Assembly: GCA_022592435.1 (NCBI GenBank)
Contig: JABYQS010000087.1
Location: forward strand, 62,001-126,000
From: Cerioporus squamosus
Lineage: Eukaryota; Basidiomycota; Agaricomycetes; Polyporales; Polyporaceae
Direction: 5' to 3'
DNA length: 64,000 bases
Shown: positions 1-10,114 of the stretch, in pieces
Numbering within the stretch: position 1 is the stretch's first letter
Layout of the letters: each line of letters opens with the position of its first letter
Notes under the pieces: generated by a model
Told to the model about the DNA's origin: nothing
Databases searched by the model: none
Seen by the model: only the letters and a program-made list of their open reading frames with translations
Position numbers and translations under genes: made by a program

Positions 1-283
1 TCGCTCCGGTGCCCTCGGTTCAAGCCTGCAATATGTCTAGTAGTCTGGGCTATGCGTGTACCAAGTCCGAGCCTTATCCGAGCAAATTTGAAGTAGTCAT
101 AGCACTTTATGCCAAAGAGACTGACCTGTATGCGGGGCGCCCTGTCCGCCGAAGTTACGGAATGACAACGTTCTTGACCGTTTGACACCGCCATCTCTTG
201 GGGAGCTATATAACCGATGTCGCACTAGCTTGTGAGGCTATACAGACGTTGGCAGAATCACATCAATAACTTCTGAGGCAAGA
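1..283. other. Sequence beyond the 3' end of the KDZ gene
   Basis: No coding region is seen. A plus-strand TATATAA lies at 207-213 and points into the 3' end of the antisense transposase gene. I found no terminal inverted repeat for the KDZ element here, so its outer end may lie outside the window. Confidence 0.5.
207..213 (+). promoter_or_regulatory. TATA-like box facing the KDZ gene
   Basis: A perfect TATATAA sits on the plus strand with no convincing plus-strand gene downstream. It may be chance, or the promoter of a gene displaced by the transposon. Confidence 0.25.
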
Positions 284-3200
284 TTACATGACTACAGCAA
301 TGTTCGCAATGTGTTCCATAAGGTCTGTGACCGCTCCATCAGCATCCTCCTCCACCCCAACGGGTTCCTCGTGCTCGTCTAGCTCAAGAGCAGATGATTC
401 TGCTACTGCGAGGTGCTCCAGGGTAGTCGCGGAGGGAGGAACCGGGGTAATGTCTGAGGAAGGTGGAGGCGGCGGGTCCATGTCCACGTCCTCTCCAGCC
501 GAATCGGAGCTACCATCTGGCATCGGGAATTGCTCCCGTGCAGGCCCGACGTGAGTCCCTGGTCCACGTATCCCTGTGTATCCTTCGAGGGCGTAGAGTC
601 GGAGGAGATGGGCGAGAAGATGGGCATTGACGGCGCGTCGACGGCGGCACCAGTCATTCACGGCGCCATACAGAAGCGCGTCACTAGATTTGAGCTTGCT
701 GAGGACATCGGAGAACAAGATGTCCTCGTCTCTGATGGACGTATGCACCCGCAGAGCCTCGCGACTGACGTTCACAAGCTCTTCTTCAGCGCGTGTGACT
801 CTGTTCGCCGTCCGCATGGTCTCGCGCACAAGCGGTTGAGCCCACGCCTTGCTTCGGATGTCATTGCGTGTGTCCTGCAGTAAGCTGAACTCCTCAAGGA
901 AGCTGAAATGGGATACTGCATCCCAATTCAGCTCCGGTCGAGGCGGCGTGAGGGCGGCGGCGGCGGCATTGTACTGTTTGACAGCCGTGCGAATTGCCTT
1001 GCACCGTTTCTGCAAGCTCTTCGCGATATGGGTCTGCATCCGATAGGCTGCGAAGATTGTCAGGACTTCTCGCAACCAGTTGTCGCTCACATACCGGTCT
1101 GAGAGACGTTCAGTTTATGCAACTCGAACAGCCGCTGGATGACCAGGCGCTGTAGCCTTCCGAGCGCCCGCTGATAATTGCGGGTCGCGATGTACTTCGT
1201 CGTCTCTTCGTACTCGCGATCTCCCGGCTGCCATCGACGGTTGACGTGCAGCACGAGCTCGTACGAGATGACCTGCGAAGTCAGCCGGCGCACCTTGTCC
1301 TCCAGCTCGCGCCGTCGAGTCTCGAGCTTGCGGGTGGCGGAGGTTTCGCGGTAATAGTCCGTCGGACCGGACTGCGGGGCGCGCCACTGATAGTTTTCCG
1401 GGATGGACATTAGGAACGCGTGATCCGCATTCCCGAGCTCGGAACTACAGGCACCGATCAGAATTCAACCTTAACGGAAGCAGATGATTCTCACTTAGCG
1501 GCTCGGAGTTCCTGGAGCGCCTCGACATAAGCGATCGCGTGCACGTCCCACGGCGACTCATCACGGAGAGTCTCGAAGTACGAGGCCTCCTCCTTCGCCA
1601 GCCTATCGAGCTCCTCGTGCGACAGCTTGAGGAGACCCATCGACTCCTCCAGGACGGGCTTCTTCGACTTGATGATGTCGAGGGCCTGCACGTAGTTGTT
1701 GTACATGAAGGCTCCCAGGTTCGCGTATTTCTCTTCGTCCCATTGTCGGAAGAACATGTGAATGAGCAGATGCCGGCGATATGCGGATGCATATCGGATC
1801 ACCGAGGCGAGTTGATTTGAGGCGCTAAAGACGCGTTCCATGGTCTCGAGATCCTCGATACCCATGCCGCGAACAATATTGGGGTGATTTCGAAGCTGGC
1901 AGGGGTAGGAATGGGAGTACCCGTGGAATGCGTTCACGGTCATGCGCGAGCCGAGGGCCTGGAACGCCTGTCCGAGAGAGCTGTTCATGAGCGTGACCTT
2001 GAAGGAGCAGCCGATATCGAACGCCAAGATGATGGCCTCGGCGATCTCAGTGATGATCGCATCAGTCATGGCAAGCGGGTATTTTGCGCTTAAGTGTGGT
2101 CAGCATGATGACGGTTCCAATGCTATGTACTGCGTCACTTACAGCTCGCCGCTGCGTATCTGGTCGATCAACCACAAGACAAACCCATGTCGGCATGCAG
2201 CTGCGAAGACACCCGTCTCCTCGAAGATCGCCCACATACGTTTCTTCTCGTCCGAAGCAGCCGCCTTCCAGTTGCTTGCACAGGCGGACACCGGCGCGCC
2301 GTCCGTTGGGTCTCCTTCTGTAGGCTCCTCCAGATCGCTGTCAGGATCTTGATCGACGGAGTCAGGCACCTCGACGTGGGGCTGAGATTGCCGAGGCTTC
2401 ACCTCGTTCGCGAACTTGTCGACGACATGTGGGGGGATGAAGTAATCACTGGCAAATGTTCGAGTATCGCCGACTTTCCGATTGCCGAAGGGCGCCACGC
2501 GCTTCAACGAATTGTTGCCGTCCATGACGTACATGCGCTCGTATAGCGAGCTTGGCTCCTCGGCCGTCTATGCAGAAAGAAGAATGAGTGAGATATCATC
2601 TGACAGAGAGCACGAACGCACATCAAGACCTACCTTGTAGCTGCATGCGGGGCATGCATACCGGGGACGCCAATTGCGCGTGCCACGCCCGAGCGCAGCC
2701 TGGACCTTCACGTGTACAGACTCCATGAGAGTCAGGTACACATCAAACGCATCGGAAATTGCCTTGCGATAGCGCCGCCGGTACGGGATCTGCGGGCGTT
2801 GTAGTGAGCATGACATCATCTGCTGCTCGAGCTACTCAAAGTACTCACCACATACTTGTAGCACACCATTTTGGTGAATGCTTCCACGCTGAAGGAGGGT
2901 TTGAAGCGGCGGATGTCGTAGAAGAGTTCTAGAGTGTCGAGAGAGATGACGATAGATGGATGATCGGGGACTGAACCCAGGTACCCCTTAAGCACAAGCG
3001 CTTCCGCCGGGTTCTGGCTCGAAGATCGCCGGATAATAGCCGATTCGCGCGGATTGAAGTAGTCCACCGGCTCTACGTGAAGATCATACTCCGATGGTTC
3101 CTCTGGAGATTCGGACTGTTCGCAGTGGCCGTACTTCCACTGCAAGTAGGCTGTCAGCATAGAGGGCATCAGGGCTTGCCAGCGTGCGTCCATATTTTCG

Positions 3201-3742
3201 ATACGCTGCCGCCAAGTCCGAGTATCCTTGTACTTCCGGTAGCCTAGCCTGTATGGTCATGTAATCAGATCCGCGCCGCACTATGGTCCGAACACACGTT
3301 TAGAGCTCACCGAGCGTCGAGAAGCTCGCGGAGTGCAGAAGCAACTGCCTCCTCGTTGGAGATCTGTGCAGCATCCGGAGCCGGGCGCTCATCCTCCCAT
3401 TGGCCGCCGTCGGTGTCGTCTGCGTTCCCCATGATAGTCACAACCTCCGCTGCGCGATCTGCGACGATCTCCTGGGGGTCCCGTCGCATCTCTGCAAGAA
3501 TCCGTCGGCTATGGGGATTCATACCTTGCAAATGAATGAGTTACTCTGCCGCGGATAAGTACTAAGCACTACTCACCGCGGATAAGAGTCTCGTACTCCT
3601 GCTTTACACGCTCGCGCTCCTCCCGCATCTTCTGCATACCCATGGTATGCTTCGCGCCGCGGCCGAGTGCCGGCTTGAAGCCGCGCGGACCGCTCGATGG
3701 CCCGACGATGTTCACCTTGCGAGATACGCCTCCGGGGGCCAT
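284..3742 (-). CDS. KDZ-family transposase, CxC1-type, complete
   Basis: Transposase of a Kyakuja-Dileera-Zisupton DNA transposon, a nuclear cut-and-paste-type enzyme with an RNase H-like fold. My model has 8 exons: 3742-3577, 3524-3311, 3248-2849, 2789-2634, 2567-2143, 2088-1495, 1444-1095 and 1047-284. All junctions keep phase and give 1023 codons with no internal stop. The N-terminus (GPRGFKPALGRG, then RKYKDTRTWRQRIENMDARW) resembles the CxC1 region that precedes KDZ domains, followed by CPACSYK. Core motifs are MDGNNSLKR and FDIGCSFK, which hold the expected catalytic Asp residues, and ETMERVFSASN, which holds the expected Glu. The C-terminal part (KYIATRNYQRALGRLQRLVI, then QTAYRMQTHIAKSLQKRCKA) is also typical of the family. 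The start ATG precedes APGGVSRKV. Introns are 47-74 nt. The family call is from recognition, not a search. Confidence 0.88.
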
Positions 3743-5155
3743 GGTGGGTTGGTCAAGAAAAAAGCATCGTGCAGGAGTCGATGGGATATCGATAAACATA
3801 TGTTGCAGTGACTCTGCATCATGCTTCAACAAAACATGAGGCGGACTAACTAAACATCCAGGTTGCGTTAGTGGATCTGCATACTAAGCCATACTCCGCA
3901 TGACCTTACGTGCCAGAATGGTGGCGCCCATCGCGCTGTGCAGCGACGCCGTTGTGTGCCTGCCTGACGAGCAACGGTAGTACGAGCAGCGATGCAGAGC
4001 GCGCCCTCCCCGCCGCGTCCCGCCAGGTCCCGCCGCAGTGGCGTGGCGCTGAGAAGGCGCCGATCAGGCACCGGAGGCTAGATCTGCAGCTCCCCGCGTG
4101 CCACGTGGCTCGGAACATCTCCCCGCGCACTGCCGCCTACTGCCGCCTGGCGCTTCCTGCCAGCTGGCGCGTACCTCTACTCCTGCTGCCTTACGACTCT
4201 TATTTGCTCTTCTACATACACTGCTGGAATCACATCGGAAACTACTGCACTATAGAGACAAGAACGGGGCGAAACGGCCGAGGGACAGGGGAGATAGGTG
4301 AGCTCACTGTCTGGGACGGCGGGAACGGCGGCTTGGGTGGCGGCAGGCGGTGAGCGCGCTGGCGGGATGATGAGCGCGCGGTCGGGCGGGAGGACATAGC
4401 CGACGAGTGCGCCCTGCGTTACCAACCGCCGGCGGGGGATGATGGGGATGATGGGGATGGCGTTGCCGAGGAGTGCCGAAGGGCGTCGAGGGGAGGGGAG
4501 GAGCATTTACTCTACAAGGAAACAGGTCGAATTATTCGCAGTATTATTGGCAGTGTGCGACGTGGGGCACTTTAGGCTCCCTTAGCCTGTCCAGGGGGGG
4601 TCGCTTGACGGGCTAACAGAGCCCATTTGATGTGATGATCAGGTGGTTGCCGCCAGCTGCAAGCCAGCTTGGAACTTACTTGGTCCGACTGGTTCTCACG
4701 GCGAACTTATCAAAACTTGGACGCATTTGGACAGCTTGCCAGTTGCTGACTCATAGTATCCCACGAATCCCATTGGCTGAACAATCGTCTCGCCGAAAGC
4801 AGGCATCCCGACGTCATAGCCCGCGTAGATTCACTCGTCCACCGTATCTGTTCACAAACCACCTCGCTCGCACAATGTAGACTCACTTGCTAGCTTCAAA
4901 GTATCTATTTGGCCTTGAAATCGTTCGATGTTTCATTGGGGCTCGCCTACTAGCTCGCTTATTAGCGTCTCCACCGGCAGCAGCCCCGCCTCCCGCCCCA
5001 AGCCCGCCCTCAATGCCCGCCGCGTTCTCTTTGGCTGGAGGCTGAATAGGAAGTGAGTATGGTTCGATGTGTGCAATTTTGGTGGACAATGTACGCTGCT
5101 ACATAAAGGTACGAAGGGAGGCCTGACTCCTGAGCTGAGGAGCACGGACTCCTCG
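3743..5155. other. Intergenic DNA between the two transposase genes
   Basis: This stretch holds the upstream region of the KDZ gene and the putative 5' part of the hAT element. Open frames here (for example antisense 4506-4177) are low-complexity Pro/Ile-rich and lack recognisable domains. The plus strand at 4645-4653 reads GGTTGCCGC, a partial match to the hAT terminal repeat at 9.06 kb. Confidence 0.4.
4640..4682 (+). repeat. Possible degraded left end of the hAT element
   Basis: GTTGCCGC followed by AGCTGCAAGCCAGCTTGG resembles, in inverse orientation, the GCAAGC/GCTTGC-rich DNA ending in GCGGCAACACTA at 9062-9076. Only the inner 8 bases of the terminal repeat match, and no flanking 8-bp duplication is seen, so this is tentative. 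Confidence 0.25.
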
Positions 5156-8100
5156 ATGTCCACTACCCCATCCTGTTACTGTCCGACTCACGATGTCTGT
5201 CGCTGTGGCCCTTATTCCCGCTGGATTCAGCCTGCAGCTTACTCCTCCACCTCGTCGTACTCCCAGTATGGCTCTTATCCTGGTGAATCCTCGCAGCAAA
5301 TGCCTCAGTGGCAGTTTGATCATGGCTCCGCACCTCGGAGACATATACCGGTTCCCATGCCTCCTCAGGTGAGTGTTCACCGGTTTTGGCGATCTGACAA
5401 CGTCTCATTGAGCCTTCAGGACTACTATCAGGCAGCTAGTTACGCTTCTGGTGCAGGCAGCAGCCAGAGCAACGCGTATGCATCTGGTTCAAGTTCCCAG
5501 ACTGCCGTGCAACCTCCAGGACAGGTAAGCAAATACTCCCAAGGCTGCGTATTGATCTCGCTAACCCGCGACCTCAGCAAGCTACAACTTTGTGCAGTAC
5601 ACGTCTCCACCACTTCAGGATGCAACTGGGCAGGTTGTCAACACGTCTGGACTTGGAGCCCCGGTGCAAAGCCGGAAGCGGAAGTCTGCGAACTGCGTCC
5701 GCCCCTCCTGCAAAGCGCTCCCGCAACGTCAACTCTAACCACCGCCTCGCAGCGCCAACATGCGGTGCAGGTCCTATTTCTACGCCGGTACCAATCCTCC
5801 CTGCTCCGAGTCAGACTCCTGCTGCACCGATCCCGGACATTCCGGGTGCCGCGCCGTCTACGGAGACCTTACTGGCGACAGAACCAGTCAAGAGCTCCGA
5901 AGCAAGTCGTAGTTCAACTGCTGCAACCGATGTGTGGTATTGGTTGCGGCCTTTGGACACCGAGAGCAGGCCATCTGAACCGCCTGACGACCGCGACACA
6001 CATCTTACCACCAATGTCAAGAATGAGTTCGTCGGTTGCAAGGCATGCCCGCAGTAAGCCTAAAGTTCCTGTCCGCACTCGAGCTGTACTAATGTTGTTG
6101 TATGACAGTGACAAATGGAAGACCTGGAAGAACAACGACGGCATCACGAGCACCGTCCGCAGCCACCTCAAGAAGCATCATCCCGAGGTCTACCAGCGCG
6201 CAGTCGACACGCTCAGACTCAAGCGACATGACGACCGTACAACCGCAAGCAACACAACCGGTTCGAAAGAGCCGTTCTCTCAGGAACGGTTTGAATGGCT
6301 ACTGGTCCGATGGGTAGTAGTGGATGACCAGGTACGCTTCGGATACGCTCTCACAGGCTCACGACATCGCTCACTCTCCTGTTCTATGCCTAGTCGCTCC
6401 ACTGCCTGGAGTGCACAGAATTCCGGGAGCTGCTCTTGTATGACGCAGCACACCTCACTGACGACGACATCCCTCATCGAACTAAGCTGCGCGAGCTCAT
6501 CAAGACACACTTCAAGACATTCCAGACAGAACTCCGTCAGGAGTTGCGGGTGCGTAACACCGCTCAGACTGTGCGGTGTTGTGTCGCCACTGACACATGC
6601 AGACAGGAACGAGCTCTAGGCCGTATTTCGTTTACGACGGACCTTTGGAGCGACCCCATCCTGCGCGCTTTCATGGCGGTCACCGCACATTACTTCATAC
6701 GGGATCCTGACAACAACCGGCTCACGTTGCGGACACGGCTTCTTGCGTTCAAGCATCTGGAAGGCCACCACAAGGGCGACAACCTCGCTGAGGCGTTCTT
6801 CCGTATTCTCGAGGAGGAAGGTGTCGAGAACAAGGTGGGTGTAACTGCACCGTTCCCTTTCACAACCTGCTGACTTGAGGACACACCAGGTTGGATCAAT
6901 CACAATGGACAGCGCGTCAAACAATGATACGAAGATGGAAGGCCTCGAAGATCATTTCGAGGCGAGAGGGATCACATTCAGCTCGGATGGAAACCGTGTC
7001 CGGTATGTACTGCACGAGTACTTGTTCGGAATTACCACTCATGGTTTCTTGGCAGATGCTTTCCCCACTCTGTCAACCGCTCAGTTAAGGCGATTACCCA
7101 GAGTCTCAAGGACAATCCGAACATTCCGGCGAGTACACACACAGAGCTCGTAGCCAAGGGCGTACTCCCGAGCTACCTCTACGCATACTCGGGTGCCGTT
7201 GCGACAGATCCCATCAAGTCAGTGCGCGAGTTGGTGGGAGTATGCCGTAGGTCCGGGACCCGACGTGCAGATCTGCGGCGAACGATCATTCAAGGGAATG
7301 CCGCTAACCTCTGGGGAGCTGGCGTGCAGGTGCCTGAGAGACAGCTGCTACGTGACAGCGATACACGATGGTCGTCAACGCACCAGATGGTTGGACGTAC
7401 ACTGTCACTCTATCCTGTAAGTGCAGCACCGCATTTACTAGCATGTTCTGTTAGTAGTACCGTACTAATGGGAGGCATCTTATAGGCTATCAGAACATTC
7501 CTACAGAGCGAAGATCACAGCGACCTCGCGGAGCATGCACTGACCCAGATGCAACTCCGGGTTCTCACCGACATCCATCAGATCCTTATGACACCTCACG
7601 GCGCTCAAGAACTACTCTCTTCGTCACGAACACCGACCGTTTCCATGGCACTCCCAGCGTACGAACTCGCCATCGAGTCATGGAACAACCTCAAAACCAA
7701 GATCCCGGAGATGGCACACCACATCCAGGCGGGAATCGATCGCCTCGAGAAGTACGTCAAACTCGCCCGCAAGACTCGTATATACGCGCTTGCCATGAGT
7801 ATGTCGTCACATCTTATCGTCTCGATTGACTGCTGACATATGTTCTTTACAGTTCTGAACCCTATCTTCAAGCTCGAGTGGATGGAGAAGCATTGGTCTC
7901 GAGAGGACATGGAGGCGGCAAGAGGGTGGATGCTCGACCTGGTATGGCATCTTTTTGATACTAGTCGAGCCCTACTAATGCGCAGCTTCCAGATGACATC
8001 ATTCGCAACTCACCGCCGTCGTGCAGCAGCTACCCTACGCGCACCAGTCACCCGGACTCCCTTCGCTAGCCCGGCTCCATATGCCGGCCCGTCCTCAGCA

Positions 8101-8840
8101 CCCATGACCCCACCCCGCATGCTGGGACGCTCGCATTCAGCTGGAGCCCCGGCCTCTATCTCTCAACGCAAGGGTGTGTCTCTCCTCCGCGGCTTGAGCT
8201 CTATGTCACGCCGCTCGACGTCCATGTCCGGCCTAGACTTCTCAGACATCACTCCCCCTACCACGCCGACCACTGTTACTCCTGTCAATTCGACACCTGC
8301 CTCGCCACTCTCTCCCGATGAAGTACAGAAGCGCGAAGAAGCCGCTCGACGTTCGGACCGCATGAACGCCGAGCATGAACTTCAACGGTACATCGATCAG
8401 GGTACCATTGACATGGACTCCGACGAGGGGCAAGACCTCGATCTCGTCTTCCATTGGGAGGTACGTCACTGTTGCGCTTCTATCATGTCAAATTCTGACT
8501 GAACCTTATATCTCAGTGCCACGAAAAGGTCTATCCCCTCCTGTTCTCCGTGGCTCTCGACGTTCTTCCGGCTCAGGCATCGTCTGTACCTTGCGAGGAG
8601 GTTTTCTCCTCAAGCAAGGAGACTATCACCCAACGTCGCACCAAGATGTCTCCGGACTTGCTTGCTGAGCTCCAGTTGCTCAAGTTCGCATACAAGCAGG
8701 ATCGGCTTTCATTCACGTCATCCTTGGTTGCAGACGAGAAGGATTACGCTATTGAGGGGAAGGTTACCGATGCCGCAGTGCGCGAGCTACTGAAGGCCGG
8801 AAAGTATGAAGAACTTGAGGAGTTGTTGCACAACGAGTAG
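5156..8840 (+). CDS. hAT-family transposase with BED-like zinc finger
   Basis: DNA transposase of the hAT superfamily, about a dozen short introns. The N-terminus is Ser/Tyr/Gln-rich (exons 5156-5368 and 5420-5524). A BED-like finger follows: CKAC near 6040-6050, then SHLKKHHP after a splice near 6110-6190. RNase H-like core motifs are ISFTTDLWSDP (about 6630), TMDSASNNDTKM (about 6905) and DTRWSSTHQMV (about 7360). A Ser/Thr/Pro-rich linker spans about 8000-8300. The C-terminal dimerisation domain includes SSVPCEEVFSSSKETITQRR (about 8580-8640) and ends at TAG 8838-8840. Between 5600 and 5780 two frames both look coding: one gives VQSRKRKSAN, the other PPAKRSRNVN. A small frameshift or an unrecognised intron is therefore possible, and full function is uncertain. 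The start was chosen at MSTTPSCYC, before the first clear exon. Confidence 0.82.
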
Positions 8841-10114
8841 TTCTGGTGTAACCCGGCGTATATATTGTCTGAAGTCCTCAGTTTCTTGCGAACTACAACC
8901 TGTACATGATCGTAATCCTTCCTCCTGCCCCCCCTTGGACTGTCCGCGTCTATCGTTTCCTAATACGTCAATTCGAGCAAGCCGAACTGGTGCGCTTGCT
9001 TGTCGGAGCTTGCGCGGCAAGCCCATCACAAGCTGGCCAGCTTGCAAGGTAAGCGGCTTAGCTTGCGGCAACACTACACCCGGCTCGGGACTCGCGAGTC
9101 AGATGTCTTGGAAGGCCCCCAAGGCTAAGAAGGCCCTCGCTTCTTCGGCGGTCGGAGATGAAATTGGCGCAGCATGGGTGTGGATTTCCCGGATTCCTCT
9201 CTATTCCTTTATCTCGGGATCCCGCGACCACGGGCACGGTAAGAGCACATGGCTTAGAGTTGTACGGCCGTGCCGTAGGCGAGTGCTGAGGACCGGGTGT
9301 ATGACTGGTTGGATCGCGCGCTCGGGTCGCTCACATGAAACAGTCGCAGCTGTCTAGTGACCCCTTGCGGTTGTGGGCGATTGAGTGGCCGCGAGCCTCC
9401 GTCGGACTCGTCACTTGGAAGTTGTTATCGCCTTTGCGGTCGATATGCCGTTTGACGCATGGAAGCCGCTTCGGATGACGACGGCCTTTGAGGGAGGTCG
9501 AGCTCCTCGACGGCCTGGGTGCGAGAGCCAACTTCCCTTGTTGCAAAAGAAAGCAGATATGCTACATAGATTACAGCATGGAATAGCGTCGCCTACAGCC
9601 CTAAGGGAGATCCGGAGGAAGGAGTGCACCTGCGAACGAAGGTGGAAAGAAAGACCGCATGCGACGAGAAGGATGGAGGCGGGATGTGTGGGAGCAAGGA
9701 AGGAGGGTGTTCGGAATAAGAGGAGGAGAGGAGGATACGAATGAGGAATGAATGTCGGAGAGCTAAAAGCATACGTAACGTAGGTATATGCCATGGGTAT
9801 AATTGTCAGATGTGAAGAAGTCATGCAGAGCGTGGATGCGTCGTACCATGTGCCATATGCCATGAACCATGCGCGTGATATACCCACTGTTCAACCATGT
9901 GTACCACCAGAGAGAGATAGACAAGGGGAAGGAAGGACGACGGACGACACCAGAGACCGCGAGCAAATAGAAGCAAAGACGAGGGGCAATATACACAGCA
10001 AGACGAGAGGTTGTACACGAATGATAACGAGACGTAGCAGCATAGCAAGGACGAGAGGTATGTAGATGCGATGGGGGATCATCGTGCGGCTTGCGGGGAA
10101 GGTGCATGGTTATA
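8841..10114. other. Downstream of hAT and 3' flank of the VWA gene
   Basis: The left part carries repeated GCTTGC/GCAAGC motifs (about 8955-9065) before the candidate hAT terminus at 9062-9076. The right part, antisense pyrimidine-rich with several CCATG/GCCAT repeats near 9780-9880, is probably the 3' untranslated region of the minus-strand VWA gene. The open frames in it are low-complexity and unconvincing. Confidence 0.4.
9062..9076 (-). repeat. Candidate right terminal inverted repeat of the hAT element
   Basis: CTTGCGGCAACACTA matches 14 of 15 bases of the right terminus of the non-autonomous element at 18600-18614 (CTCGCGGCAACACTA). It lies 221 bp beyond the hAT stop codon and is preceded by GCTTGC/GCAAGC subterminal repeats, as expected for a hAT end. 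Confidence 0.6.

Noticed and set aside
9411..9887. Antisense 158-codon frame
   Set aside because: Pyrimidine-rich low-complexity sequence in the probable 3' flank of the VWA gene.
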